64,000 nt of DNA, from assembly GCA_041389725.1 (NCBI GenBank), contig JAWKRG010000007.1, forward strand, positions 372,001-436,000, in the 5' to 3' direction. Made by a program: the position numbers and the translations under genes. Origin of the DNA: Polyangiaceae bacterium (GTDB lineage: Bacteria > Myxococcota_A > Polyangia > Polyangiales > Polyangiaceae). The notes beneath the pieces are model-generated. The model did not search any database, was not told the DNA's origin, and was given only the letters and a program-made list of their open reading frames with translations. Below, one piece after another: positions 51,863 through 61,004 of the stretch; the stretch's first letter is position 1; each line of letters starts with the position of its first letter.

Positions 51863-52852
51863 ATGCGACTCGGAGCATCCTTTTTCGGCTTGATTTGGCT
51901 GTCGGCGACGTTTGCGGCGTGTGGGGGCGACGACGGCGACGGAGGCGGTGGCAACAGCGGCGCTAGCTGCGTGCCGAAGAGCGATGCCTGTTACGTCTCG
52001 GGCCCCACGGGTCCGGGCGCGTCGTGCCTCGCGAAGTTCGACAACACCGGCTCCGACGTGTGGCAGGGCCGTATCAACCAGATCACGGTCAAACGCCCGG
52101 ATGTGCTTTCGTCCAAGTTCGTGCACGACGCAATTCTGGACCGAGGGATCTTCCTGAATCAACCTGAGTGCTTCGAGCAGGGCGAGGGCACCTTCTCCTG
52201 GCTATTCGAGTTCAATCGCACGACGGGCAAGATGCGCACCGGCGGAAGCCTTCCCGTCAAGGACCCGAAGGCTGGCGGCTGCTTCTTGACCATGACCACC
52301 ACGGCGCTGCCCGTTGCGCCGATCAGCGTGGACGTCACCTTCGACCCCGACGGCCTGGGCTTCACCGCCACGGACATCGACGTAGTCGTGCCCATCTTCA
52401 ACACACCCGACGACACGTCGAACCCCATCCTGCTGCCATTGCACAAGGTGGAGCTGAAAGGTGCGTTCAGCGACGACACGCACAACTGCATCGGCAAGCA
52501 CAACGGCGAGACCTTGGATCCGAGCCTCTCCTGCAAGGGCGACTTCAACGACGGGCAGCGCCCCTTCACCACCGGCGCCAATCTCAAGGGCTACATCCGG
52601 GTCGACGAAGCGGACAAGGTCTTCATCGACGACATCGGCGCGACATTGTGTGCGTACTTGGCGGGCATCACGCAGTGGAGCGGACCGAACAAGGACTGCG
52701 CTAGCAGCGACAAATGGAAGGCTGGGGAGCGGCCCAACGGCGACTGGTGCGCTGCCACCAACGCGCCTTTCGACGCCAACTGCAAGGATGCGTGGATCCT
52801 GGAGGGCGACTTCTCCGCGTCCGCTTTCAAGATCAACGGCGACTGCCCCTGA
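51863..52852 (+). CDS. Lipoprotein of unknown function
   Basis: ATG at 51863 begins MRLGASFFGLIWLSATFAACGG, a lipoprotein signal (Cys 20), with a short Asp/Gly-rich linker. The mature 310 residues contain about 11 Cys, for example SCVPKSDACYVS, GASCLAKFDN and KAGGCFLTM, in pairs that suggest disulfides. There are beta-like stretches such as ISVDVTFDPDGLGFTATDID. The segment LKGYIRVDEADKVFIDDIG lies near the end. Such Cys-paired surface lipoproteins are frequent in Polyangiales. No named domain was seen. Confidence 0.75.
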   Translation: MRLGASFFGLIWLSATFAACGGDDGDGGGGNSGASCVPKSDACYVSGPTGPGASCLAKFDNTGSDVWQGRINQITVKRPDVLSSKFVHDAILDRGIFLNQPECFEQGEGTFSWLFEFNRTTGKMRTGGSLPVKDPKAGGCFLTMTTTALPVAPISVDVTFDPDGLGFTATDIDVVVPIFNTPDDTSNPILLPLHKVELKGAFSDDTHNCIGKHNGETLDPSLSCKGDFNDGQRPFTTGANLKGYIRVDEADKVFIDDIGATLCAYLAGITQWSGPNKDCASSDKWKAGERPNGDWCAATNAPFDANCKDAWILEGDFSASAFKINGDCP

Positions 52853-52912
52853 GGCGGGCGCGTCCCGGCGGTGGCCCTTCGAGGCCGTCGCCCGGGACGA
52901 AAGTCGGAAGTC

Positions 52913-53278
52913 GTGAAGAACCGCTGGCTATTGCTGCTCGCCCTGGGCTCGGTGTGGGGCTGTAGCTCGTCCCTGCGCTACGGCTCCACTCTGCAGATCC
53001 ATGCCGACCAGGCCCGCGCACCCCAGGATTCCAAGTTCCGCTACGTCCAGACCGGCCTTTCCGCCAGCGCCAGCGCGCCGGTGACCGAGGCCCGCTCCGC
53101 GGAGCTCGGGGTCCAAGCCATGAACGAGTTGGTGGCGCGTGCTCACTTGGGACCGAACCAGGCCTTGCTGGATGTCACGGTGGAAGAAGGCGTGGTGGAA
53201 GCGGACGGCAAGCCGTCGATCCGCGTGGTCACCTTGCGTGCGGACGTAGTCGAGTTCACGCCCGAGGATTCGCGTTGA
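52913..53278 (+). CDS. Small lipoprotein, first gene of an envelope operon
   Basis: GTG at 52913 with CGGAAG upstream begins VKNRWLLLLALGSVWGC, a lipoprotein signal (Cys 17). The mature part of about 105 residues is hydrophilic with a beta/alpha look (TEARSAELGVQAMNELVARA, ALLDVTVEEGVVEADGKPSI). Its stop overlaps the next start (TTGA), which points to translational coupling. The last strand RVVTLRADVVEFTP is shared in style with the next gene (LELIVRADIVRFTSP). The two lipoproteins are therefore probably distant relatives. Confidence 0.7.
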   Translation: MKNRWLLLLALGSVWGCSSSLRYGSTLQIHADQARAPQDSKFRYVQTGLSASASAPVTEARSAELGVQAMNELVARAHLGPNQALLDVTVEEGVVEADGKPSIRVVTLRADVVEFTPEDSR

Positions 53279-53703
53279 ACGCCTGGGGCTGGAGCTTGCT
53301 GGGCGCGATCGCCCTCACGGGCACCGTAGCCTGCGCTCCCCAAACGCCGCGAGCGAGCTTCGACTACCATCTGCCGCCGTTTTCTGCGCGGCTCGGACAC
53401 GCCAATTTCGAGTACGTGAAGTTTGGTGCGATCGGCCGCGTCTCGATCCCGGCCCGGCGCGAGCACATGAAGCGCAGCATGGAGATCGGGTTGGTCAACG
53501 AGGCGCTGCGCCAGATCCGGGCGCAGGCGCCAACGGGGGAGCCGACGGCTCTGGTCAACGTGGTCGTGATCGTCACGGACCGAACGGTCACCAAGCAAGC
53601 CTTGTTCACCTCCACCTCTTCGGAGCGCCAGGATTTGGAGCTGATCGTCCGCGCCGACATCGTGAGATTCACTTCGCCCACTGCGCCACCCCGCGAGGAA
53701 TGA
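53275..53703 (+). CDS. Small lipoprotein, second gene of the operon
   Basis: TTG at 53275 overlaps the previous stop and gives NAWGWSLLGAIALTGTVAC, a lipoprotein signal (Cys 20). The mature domain has YHLPPFSARLGHANFEYVKF, then GLVNEALRQIRAQAPTGEPT, LVNVVVIVTDRTVTKQALFT and LELIVRADIVRFTSP. The end is like that of the upstream gene. Its stop overlaps the start of the following beta-barrel gene by ATGA. The three products probably form an envelope complex. The function is unknown. Confidence 0.7.
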   Translation: MNAWGWSLLGAIALTGTVACAPQTPRASFDYHLPPFSARLGHANFEYVKFGAIGRVSIPARREHMKRSMEIGLVNEALRQIRAQAPTGEPTALVNVVVIVTDRTVTKQALFTSTSSERQDLELIVRADIVRFTSPTAPPREE

Positions 53704-54323
53704 CGGTGCGAGTGCGTCGCGCGTACCTGGCCTTCGCCTGCATGTGCAGCTGCAATGGACTAGCTACGCGCGCACGGGCGCAGACAAGTGATGCCACCGC
53801 GCCCACGGCGTTCCACACCAGCGACAGTGCCCAGCGACTCGAACGTCTGTCCTTGGTCGAGTTCAGCGTGGGCACCTACCAGAGCTTCGACTCGACCAAG
53901 GTCTTTCGCTACTCCGACGACGTGGAACTCCTGCCCACGAGCGTCGCTGCGTTCATGGTGGAGTACTTCGTCACCCAGTACTGGCGCGCTACTTTCGTCT
54001 ACGACCTGCCCCTGACCTCGGAGCAAAGAGTGGTGGCCGGCAAGTTCGAGGAGCGCTCACTGCCGTCGGTGATGAGCGGCGGAATCGAGTGGGCGCCCTT
54101 TCAGTTCGTATTGCGTGGCAACACGCGCTTGGAGTTGGAGGGAATGGCGCTGGGCGGCGTGGAACTGGGCGGCGACGCGCGCTTCGTCCCAGGCCTGATG
54201 GGCCGGGTGCACTTGTCCGCGTACGCCGCGGACACCACTGGCTTCGGCGTATACCTTGGCGTGCACCACATGTTCGTCGTCAATCGCGTGGGCCCGCTGT
54301 ACGGCGTCGGCTATCGATTTTGA
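53700..54323 (+). CDS. Predicted outer-membrane beta-barrel protein
   Basis: The start is ATG at 53700. A signal peptide (LAFACMCSCNGLATRARAQ) is followed by about 185 residues with alternating hydrophobic and polar residues and many aromatic positions, for example LVEFSVGTYQSFDSTKVF, VEYFVTQYWRATFVYDLPL and FQFVLRGNTRLELEGMALG. The C-terminus ends GVGYRF, and a final Phe is the usual sorting signal of outer-membrane barrels. It is coupled to two lipoproteins upstream. A role as a pore or scaffold with lipoprotein partners is inferred. Confidence 0.72.
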   Translation: MTVRVRRAYLAFACMCSCNGLATRARAQTSDATAPTAFHTSDSAQRLERLSLVEFSVGTYQSFDSTKVFRYSDDVELLPTSVAAFMVEYFVTQYWRATFVYDLPLTSEQRVVAGKFEERSLPSVMSGGIEWAPFQFVLRGNTRLELEGMALGGVELGGDARFVPGLMGRVHLSAYAADTTGFGVYLGVHHMFVVNRVGPLYGVGYRF

Positions 54324-54381
54324 CGCACCCGGCGAAGGGCCGATGACGTCTGAGCCGTGGAACCCCAAGAAAACAAGAACG

Positions 54382-55200
54382 TCAGCGACCTTTGAACAGC
54401 GGGCGCCGCTTCTCGAAGAAGGCCATCACACCTTCCACGGTGTCCTCGGTGCGAACCAGCTGCTCGAGATCGGCCAGCTCGCGAGAGCGAAGCGCGTCCA
54501 CGGTATCGCGCGACAGCGAACTCGCCTGCGCCACCTGCGCGAGCAACGCACGAAGCGCCAAGGGGGGTTTGGTGGCGAGCGTTTCGGCCAAGTCGCGCGC
54601 CCCAGCCTCGGCATCCTCGACGACCCGATGCACCAGCCCCAAGGACAGTGCCTCGTCAGCACTGACGCGACGCCCCGTCGCCATGAGTTCGGCGGTGCGA
54701 GCCGGGCCAATCAAGGGAACGAGTCGTTCCACGGCGCCCCAGCTGGGGAGATAGCCGCGGTCGATCTCCGGCAGCGAGAGGTGCGCGTCCGCAGCCATGA
54801 CCCGGAAGTGACAGGCCAGAGCGAGCTCGAAGCCGCCGCCTACTGCCGGGCGACGGAGTGCGGCGACGATGGGCACTGGAGACGCGGCAATGCCATCGAG
54901 CAAGTGGCGGGCAGCGCGGGTCCAGCGCTCCAGGCCGCCGGGTTCGGCGAGGGGTCCGGTGGCACCGAGATCGGCACCGGCACTGAAGGCGATGTCCCCT
55001 GCAGCACGCAACACCAGCGCGCGCACGCCGGGCAGGGCGACGGCACGGTCGAAGACCTCCTGCAGCGCGGCCAGCTGGTCCACGTCGAAGGTGTTGGCCT
55101 TGGGCCGATCCAGCACGATGGTGGCGATCGGGGTCGCCTCGAACAGCTCTACTGCCACCCGGCGCTTGTATCCAAAGCGGCGCCGGTCGGAAAGCCACAT
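54382..55200 (-). CDS. Enoyl-CoA hydratase/isomerase family protein
   Basis: The start is taken at ATG 55200 (MWLSDRRRFGYKRR). ATG at 55212 and GTG at 55158 are also possible. The crotonase-fold protein shows IATIVLDRPKANTFDVDQL, FSAGADLGATG (oxyanion hole), RPAVGGGFELALACHFRVMA, and LPEIDRGYLPSWGAVERLV with a candidate catalytic Glu. It probably hydrates or isomerises 2-enoyl-CoA in fatty-acid breakdown. The end VEGVMAFFEKRRPLFKGR is typical. The 5' end faces the divergent mgtE gene after about 40 bases. Confidence 0.88.
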   Translation of the reverse strand: MWLSDRRRFGYKRRVAVELFEATPIATIVLDRPKANTFDVDQLAALQEVFDRAVALPGVRALVLRAAGDIAFSAGADLGATGPLAEPGGLERWTRAARHLLDGIAASPVPIVAALRRPAVGGGFELALACHFRVMAADAHLSLPEIDRGYLPSWGAVERLVPLIGPARTAELMATGRRVSADEALSLGLVHRVVEDAEAGARDLAETLATKPPLALRALLAQVAQASSLSRDTVDALRSRELADLEQLVRTEDTVEGVMAFFEKRRPLFKGR

Positions 55201-55242
55201 CTCGCGTTGCATGCGCACCGAAAGCTCTGCTAAGGCGCGCCC

Positions 55243-56622
55243 GTGCGGCTCGCTCGACTCATCGGCCCTGAGCTCGAGACGCTCCTGAAGGAGAGTCCCG
55301 GAGAGGTGCGTGAGCTCCTCGACGAGATTCATCCGGAAGACTTTGCCGACATCGTTGCAGATCTGGATGACGGGCGAGCGACCGAACTGCTCACGGAGCT
55401 GCCTACGGACTATGCAGCTCAGGTCTTCGAGCGCCTGGACGAAGATCGTCAGGAAGCACTGACCCATCACCTGGGCACCGACGAGACTGCTCGTTTGGTG
55501 TCGGAGATGGACGCCGACGAGGCCGCGGACTTCGTCAGCATGCTGCCCCCCGACATGGTGGCACCGCTGCTCGAGACCTTGGAAAAGGTCGACCCCGAAG
55601 CCGCCGAGGAGGTCGAAGAGCTCTCACGCTACCCGGACCGGTCTGCGGGCGGCCTGATGACGACGGACTACGTCGCCGTCCCGCCGCACTTGCGCATCAG
55701 TGAAGCCATCGAAGCGGTTCGTCAGGCAGCCCAGGAAGCCGAAACCCTGGACACGATCTACGTGTTGGGTGAGGGCGACCGATTGATGGGGCTGCTCACG
55801 CTGCGCATCCTGCTGCTATCGGATCCTGCCGAGCGCGTTCTCGACACGATGGTGACGAACATCATCAGCGTGCCTCCCGAGATGGACCAGGAGGAAGCCG
55901 CGCAAAAGCTGGCGAAGTACGACTTCAACACGCTGCCCGTCGTGAGCAACAAGGGCGAGCTACTGGGTGTGATCACCTCGGACGACATCCTGGACGTCAT
56001 CAGCGAAGAGCAGGCCGAGGACGTGCAGAAGATGGGCGCCATCGAGCCCATTCGCGACGGCTACTTCGATGCGTCGTTCTTGGAGTACATCCGCAAGCGC
56101 GCACCCTGGTTGGTAATCCTGTTCATCGGTGGCTACTTCACCACCACCGCGATGGAAGCGTACGGAGCGGTGCTGCACGCCGTCGCGGAGCTGGCAGTTT
56201 ACGTTCCCTTGCTGATTGCAGCGGGCGGCAACTCGGGTTCTCAGTCTTCCACCCTCGTGATTCGCGGGTTGGCGGTCGGCGACATCTCCACCGCGGACTG
56301 GTGGCGTGTGTTCGGGCGTGAGCTGGCCCAGGGCGTGCTGCTCGGCCTGATGCTCGCGTTGCTGGGTGTGGTGCGGGTCGCGCTGGCGGGCGGAGGGCCG
56401 GCGTTTGCTGGACTGATCGCCCTGACCATCGTGGCCATCGTGGTGATGGGCTGCGTGGTCGGCGGCATGATGCCGATCCTGTTGCATCGCCTGGGCGTCG
56501 ACCCGGCGACGAGCTCCACCCCCTTCATCGCCACCCTGGTGGACGTGCTGGGCATCCTCATCTACCTGACCCTGGCGCGCTGGCTTTTGACGGACTTGGC
56601 GGCTGCTTTGGTGCCCGGATAG
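55243..56622 (+). CDS. mgtE: Magnesium transporter MgtE
   Basis: GTG start. The 459-residue protein has the MgtE N-domain (superhelix with LHPEDFAD-like IHPEDFADIVADLDD), two CBS domains (about 135-260; MTTDYVAVPPHLRI and MVTNIISVPPEM), and about five membrane spans from residue 290 on. The pore motif AAGGNSGSQSSTLVIRGLA is present, and the family ending with PFIATLVDVLGILIYL. It is a Mg2+-gated inner-membrane channel that carries Mg2+ into the cell. The gene overlaps no other and has its own start next to the divergent enoyl-CoA hydratase. Confidence 0.95.
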   Translation: MRLARLIGPELETLLKESPGEVRELLDEIHPEDFADIVADLDDGRATELLTELPTDYAAQVFERLDEDRQEALTHHLGTDETARLVSEMDADEAADFVSMLPPDMVAPLLETLEKVDPEAAEEVEELSRYPDRSAGGLMTTDYVAVPPHLRISEAIEAVRQAAQEAETLDTIYVLGEGDRLMGLLTLRILLLSDPAERVLDTMVTNIISVPPEMDQEEAAQKLAKYDFNTLPVVSNKGELLGVITSDDILDVISEEQAEDVQKMGAIEPIRDGYFDASFLEYIRKRAPWLVILFIGGYFTTTAMEAYGAVLHAVAELAVYVPLLIAAGGNSGSQSSTLVIRGLAVGDISTADWWRVFGRELAQGVLLGLMLALLGVVRVALAGGGPAFAGLIALTIVAIVVMGCVVGGMMPILLHRLGVDPATSSTPFIATLVDVLGILIYLTLARWLLTDLAAALVPG

Positions 56623-56729
56623 GGCCTTCTGGCGTTCAAAAACCCTGCCGCCCTCCGCCGCCGAGGTCAGCGAACCGCGACTTTCGTTGACATCCCGCGA
56701 CGCGAAAGGACAATTCCGGGGCCGACGGG

Positions 56730-59702
56730 GTGTCTTGGGGTCCCGAAGGCTCGGTGGATATGCCTACTCTGAGCTCGAGCATCGTCAAGCACGGCCTCGC
56801 CACCATGAGCGACGTGGAGGAGGCACTGGCACGACAGGTGCTCTACGGCGGCGACCTGGCGACGAACCTGCTCGAGTTGGCGGCTGTCAGCGAGAACGCT
56901 TTGACCGCTCTGCTGGCCGAGAGCCACGAGCTGCTGCCCGCGCCCGTGGGAGAGCTGCCGCGCGCGGCGGCGTCCACTTTGCAGCTCGTCCCGGGCGATC
57001 TTGCACTGCGTCATGGCTTCTACCCTTTGGGTGAGCGCGAAGGCGAACTGGTCATCGCGGTCAGCGAGCCGCTGTCGCCGGAGACGGAACAGGACTTGAG
57101 CTTTTCCCTGGGTGCACAGTTGGCGCAGCGCGCTGCACCCTTGGTTCGGATCCGCCAGGCCATTTCCCGCGACTACGACATGCCAATGGATCGTCGGACG
57201 CTGCGCTTGGTGGCGAAGCTGGAAGGGCGGCCGGATCCCAGCCCCAGCTCGATTCCCGCGGCCACGCGCAGCGCGCACTCGATCCCCGCCTTGCCGCGCC
57301 CCGCAAGCGTTCCTCCGATGCAGGCGTACCCGTCGACGCTCATCACGCCACGCGACGCGCGCAGGCCGGGTCCCGTCGAACGCAGCGCGCCACCCGTGGA
57401 GCTACCGCGCCCCAGCAGCAACCCAGAGCAAAAGACTCTGATCTCGCCGCGAAAGAAGCCTGCAAAGGCCGCCCGCGCCCAACGCGGCGCGCCGCGAGCC
57501 CGCGGGCGCAAACGACATCGCGGGCCGTACACGGCCGCCATGGCGGAAGCGGATCTGATGGAGGCCGAGAGCCGCGACGACGTGTTGGCGGCGCTGTTCG
57601 ACTATTGCTCGCAGTTCTTCGAATATTCCGCGCTCTTTGCCGTGCATTCGGACCTGGCCGAAGGCAGGGATTCCGACGGCCCGGGCGCCGAGCCGAACAA
57701 GATCCGCAGTATCGGCGTGCCCTTGGATTTTCCGAGTGTACTGAGCAAGACCCGCGACGCGGGGACCTGGCAGCTCATGGAGTTGGAGGCGGACGGAATC
57801 GACGCCACTTTGGCTGCCGATCTGCAGCGTCGAACGGGGGTTCGAGTGGCGATCGTCCCTGTCATCGTGCGCAAACGCTGCGTGCTGCTGCTCTACGGCG
57901 ATCACGGCGACACACCGGTGCGCTTGGACGACATCGGCGACGTGCTGGCTTTCGTGCCGATGGCCGCAACCGCGTTGGAGCGGGTCATCGTGTTGCGCAA
58001 GCTCAAGGCGCGGGGCGAGCTCGATGCGACGCCGATGATGCCCACGCCGCTGATGCCACCGACGCGGGAACGACACTCGATTCCCCATGCGGACGAACGC
58101 ATCGGTGTGCTGGCACGCATGGTGGATGGTGGACACGCCGCGTCCAGCAAGCCGCCCAGTACCGACGAGGCGTCTCCGCAGGCGCGACGACGGTCGAGCG
58201 CGCCGCCTCCCACGAACCAGGCAACGCCCGTCGCACTGCGTTCCGCGCCGCCGGCTGCGGCTCCGCCCGTGGAGCGCCCCCCGGCCACCGTGGCCGCGAC
58301 GCCTTCGGCGCAGCGCTCCGACGAGCCCCCGAGTACCGCGGTGGAAGCGCCGCGCGCGAAGTCCCGCGGTGCCGTGATCAAGAGTCGCCCCGTGCTTCGC
58401 GTGCGTCCCAATACTGACACGCCGCCCCACGGAACCCGCATGGTCGAGCCCGAGGCCAAGCCCTTCCCGCTGACCCGGCGCCCCGCGTCGACTGCACCGA
58501 ACTCAGCGGAGCTACCCTCGGAAGACGGCTGGGACGCGCCGGAGCCGGAAGTGCCCACGACGAAGCCCCTGGGACGCAAGCGCTCGTCCACGGCGCCGAG
58601 TGCAGGGCACGAACCGCCCAGCAGCGACGGCCCCAAACTGGAGCTCGTTTCCGAGGAGGAAATCGACGTTGCCGAGCTGACCGGGGACTACCACCGCGCC
58701 GACTCGGACTCCGCCGTGACGATGCAGATCGATTCACGCGAAGTTCCTCTTGCACCGTCATCGCGCAAACTGGCCTTCGGCCCGGTCCGTCCACGCAAGC
58801 GACACAGTTCACCGGGCATCCGCTTGCCGAGCGTGATCATCGATCTGGAGGCGGACTGCCAGCACTTGGTGGACCGCTTGGAATCCGGGGACGAAGCGGC
58901 CGGCGATCGCCTCGTGGACATGGGCGAGCCAGCGATCTTGGTGCTGGTGGCGCGCTTTCCCGGACCGGTGCACGGCGACCCACACCGTTTGGGCGAAGGC
59001 TCCACGAAGGCGTCCGACTGCGGCCCCATCCTACGCACCCTGGCCCGGATCGGAGAGCGCGCAGCACAGTTCTTGATCGTGCGTACTGCCGACACGGATC
59101 CGGCCACTCGTCGCTGGGCGACTTGGCTCTTGGGCGAGATGCCGACGCCCGAGGGTGCGCGAGCCGTGGTGCGGCGCGCCGTGGACGAGGATGCGGCGGT
59201 GCGCAAAGCCGCGGTGGCGGCGGGGCGCTTGCTACAGCGCGACATCGACGCGCGGACCGCGTTGCGCGATGGCTTGGCTACTTTGGCGTCGGATCCCGAG
59301 CAACTGGAAGACACGCGGGAGGCGGCGATCGAGGCGCTAGCGGACATCCGCGACGGGCGCGCGGTGCCGCGGCTCATCCCGCTACTGCGGGACGACGCAA
59401 ACTCCCTGGCCAAGTCGGCGGCGTGGGCGTTGGGGGTGCTGGCGCGCCAGAACTTCGGGCGTGACGCCAAGGCCTGGAGCACCTGGTGGGCGAAGCACGC
59501 GACGGAGCACCGCGTGGAGTGGCTCATCACTTCCCTGATGCACGACGACACGGAAGTTCGCCGTGCTGCAGGTGAAGAGCTGAAAGCGCTGACCAAAGAG
59601 TACTTCGGCTACTACGAGGACCTGCCCAAGAAAGAGCGGGCGAAGGTGCAGCACAAGTACGCCGAGTGGTGGGAAGAAAAGGGCAAAGCCCGGTTCTACT
59701 GA
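56730..59702 (+). CDS. MshEN - GAF-like - HEAT repeat protein, 990 residues
   Basis: GTG at 56730. ATG at 56760 (PTLSSSIVKHGLATM) may be the true start. Residues 10-165 resemble the GspE/PilB N-terminal (MshEN) domain (VEEALARQVLYGGDLATNLL, HGFYPLGEREGELVIAVSEP), which binds cyclic-di-GMP in some ATPases. No ATPase follows. Residues about 270-430 look like a GAF domain (LMEAESRDDVLAALFDYCSQ). A Pro/Ala/Ser-rich disordered part (residues 440-690) follows. Residues 700-990 form HEAT-like repeats (DPATRRWATWLLGEMPTPEG, AVRKAAVAAGRLLQRDIDAR). Such multi-domain proteins may serve motility or c-di-GMP signalling. Confidence 0.75.
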   Translation: MSWGPEGSVDMPTLSSSIVKHGLATMSDVEEALARQVLYGGDLATNLLELAAVSENALTALLAESHELLPAPVGELPRAAASTLQLVPGDLALRHGFYPLGEREGELVIAVSEPLSPETEQDLSFSLGAQLAQRAAPLVRIRQAISRDYDMPMDRRTLRLVAKLEGRPDPSPSSIPAATRSAHSIPALPRPASVPPMQAYPSTLITPRDARRPGPVERSAPPVELPRPSSNPEQKTLISPRKKPAKAARAQRGAPRARGRKRHRGPYTAAMAEADLMEAESRDDVLAALFDYCSQFFEYSALFAVHSDLAEGRDSDGPGAEPNKIRSIGVPLDFPSVLSKTRDAGTWQLMELEADGIDATLAADLQRRTGVRVAIVPVIVRKRCVLLLYGDHGDTPVRLDDIGDVLAFVPMAATALERVIVLRKLKARGELDATPMMPTPLMPPTRERHSIPHADERIGVLARMVDGGHAASSKPPSTDEASPQARRRSSAPPPTNQATPVALRSAPPAAAPPVERPPATVAATPSAQRSDEPPSTAVEAPRAKSRGAVIKSRPVLRVRPNTDTPPHGTRMVEPEAKPFPLTRRPASTAPNSAELPSEDGWDAPEPEVPTTKPLGRKRSSTAPSAGHEPPSSDGPKLELVSEEEIDVAELTGDYHRADSDSAVTMQIDSREVPLAPSSRKLAFGPVRPRKRHSSPGIRLPSVIIDLEADCQHLVDRLESGDEAAGDRLVDMGEPAILVLVARFPGPVHGDPHRLGEGSTKASDCGPILRTLARIGERAAQFLIVRTADTDPATRRWATWLLGEMPTPEGARAVVRRAVDEDAAVRKAAVAAGRLLQRDIDARTALRDGLATLASDPEQLEDTREAAIEALADIRDGRAVPRLIPLLRDDANSLAKSAAWALGVLARQNFGRDAKAWSTWWAKHATEHRVEWLITSLMHDDTEVRRAAGEELKALTKEYFGYYEDLPKKERAKVQHKYAEWWEEKGKARFY

Positions 59703-59750
59703 CGACGCCAAGTGGCGCCGAGAGTTCGAGGCTCCAGCGTCGGGCGTGGC

Positions 59751-60323
59751 CTAGGGCGCGACGTTGATGGGTGCCCAGTTGGACGTGTGCCCAGCCACGG
59801 TGACTGTGATCTGAACTGCCAAGGGCAGCGGCAACGGTGGGCTGGGCTTGCCAGGACGCTCTTCGAACACATCCGGCATGGTGAAGGTGAGGAGACCCGA
59901 AGTTGCGCTCGTGCTGGCGACGGGCGGCTCACCCGGGCCACCAAAGCCAATTTCGCGTCCAGGGACCCAAACTCGGATGCGATTCGCTGACGCGTCCGGG
60001 GAAAACCCGGAGCCGTGGATGGCTGTGCTCTTTCCAACGGACACTTGCCCTCCTCCGTCTGGCCCGACGACCTGCGAGATCGCGGGCCCCAATTCTCCAG
60101 CGTCGGAACCTGCGGCCCCGCCATTCCCCGCTTCGCCGTCGACAGCTCCGCTGCCTCCCGCGCCGCCGAAAGCGCCGCTTCCACCTGCTCCGCCGGATTG
60201 TGCGCCGCCGGTGCTGGCTCCGGAGGATGCGCCGGATCCACCGTTCGCACTGTCGACCGTGCGGCTACCGCACCCACCGAGCGCGAGTAGGCTGAGCACG
60301 AACACGATGACACCTTTTCTCAT
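59751..60323 (-). CDS. Lipoprotein with IPT/TIG-like domain
   Basis: ATG at 60323 follows GAGGG and begins MRKGVIVFVLSLLALGGC (Cys 18). The Gly/Ser/Ala linker runs to about residue 75. The C-terminal part (ISQVVGPDGGGQVSVGKSTA, IHGSGFSPDASANRIRVWV, then LLTFTMPDVFEE and VQITVTVAGHTSNWAPINV) has the look of an immunoglobulin-like IPT/TIG module. It is probably on the cell surface. It is the last of three lipoprotein genes on this strand. Confidence 0.75.
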   Translation of the reverse strand: MRKGVIVFVLSLLALGGCGSRTVDSANGGSGASSGASTGGAQSGGAGGSGAFGGAGGSGAVDGEAGNGGAAGSDAGELGPAISQVVGPDGGGQVSVGKSTAIHGSGFSPDASANRIRVWVPGREIGFGGPGEPPVASTSATSGLLTFTMPDVFEERPGKPSPPLPLPLAVQITVTVAGHTSNWAPINVAP

Positions 60324-60367
60324 TGCACCCTCCGCTGTTGCTTGCCCGTTCCTCGACTGCGCACGCG

Positions 60368-60937
60368 TCACTTCCCCCTTCTCGCATCGAGCACGCACTG
60401 GATCCCTGGCTTTCCGGCGCGCTCGCGGCAAAGACCGTTGCCGCACAGATCCGCGCCAACGCACTCGCACTTGCTACCCGTGCATGTTGCCGGAACCTCC
60501 ACACACTGGATTCGAGGCTTTGGGCCATACCTGAACGTGACGCACAGCAGTCCAGCTCGCGAGCACGATGCACAGTCAGGCACCGTCTCACACTCGGCCA
60601 CGGGTACACACCGGCCCCAACACCCGTGGGAGACTGACGGAAGCTCGTCGCGAGCGCAGAACTGGGCGGGTCGGGCACATGTGACCAGGCCTGGATCGCA
60701 CTGGGTGCGAGCAGCGCAGTCGCCGTCGGTACACTCCTCAGGACTTGTCGCGGAGGGGCTCGTCGCGGAGGGGCTTGCGCTCGGAGGCGCGGCCGCCTGA
60801 GGAACCAAGCGACCGACCGCCGTGCCGGAGCCCGAAGGCGCCGACGACGCGACGGGGGCCTCGGCACGCTGGGTCTCGCTGCATCCGAGGATGACCCAGA
60901 ACACTGCGACGACGCGAACACGCAACGTTGGGGTCAC
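60368..60937 (-). CDS. Cys-rich lipoprotein
   Basis: GTG at 60937 after GAGGG gives VTPTLRVRVVAVFWVILGC, a lipoprotein signal (Cys 19). The upstream frame to 61045 overlaps the next gene and has no signal look. After a Ser/Pro/Ala linker (PSASPSATSPSATSP) the last 120 residues hold about 18 Cys in paired units such as CTDGDCAARTQCDPGLVTC, CWGRCVPVAEC and CTGSKCECVGADLC. This is a disulfide-knotted surface domain of the kind seen in many myxobacterial lipoproteins. The function is unknown. Confidence 0.72.
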   Translation of the reverse strand: MTPTLRVRVVAVFWVILGCSETQRAEAPVASSAPSGSGTAVGRLVPQAAAPPSASPSATSPSATSPEECTDGDCAARTQCDPGLVTCARPAQFCARDELPSVSHGCWGRCVPVAECETVPDCASCSRAGLLCVTFRYGPKPRIQCVEVPATCTGSKCECVGADLCGNGLCRERAGKPGIQCVLDARRGK

Positions 60938-61004
60938 GCCGAGGGCCCTCGCGAAGGGTCCAACGAGTCGGGCGAAACTGGCCACAGTCGTCTCTCGCCG
61001 AGAG

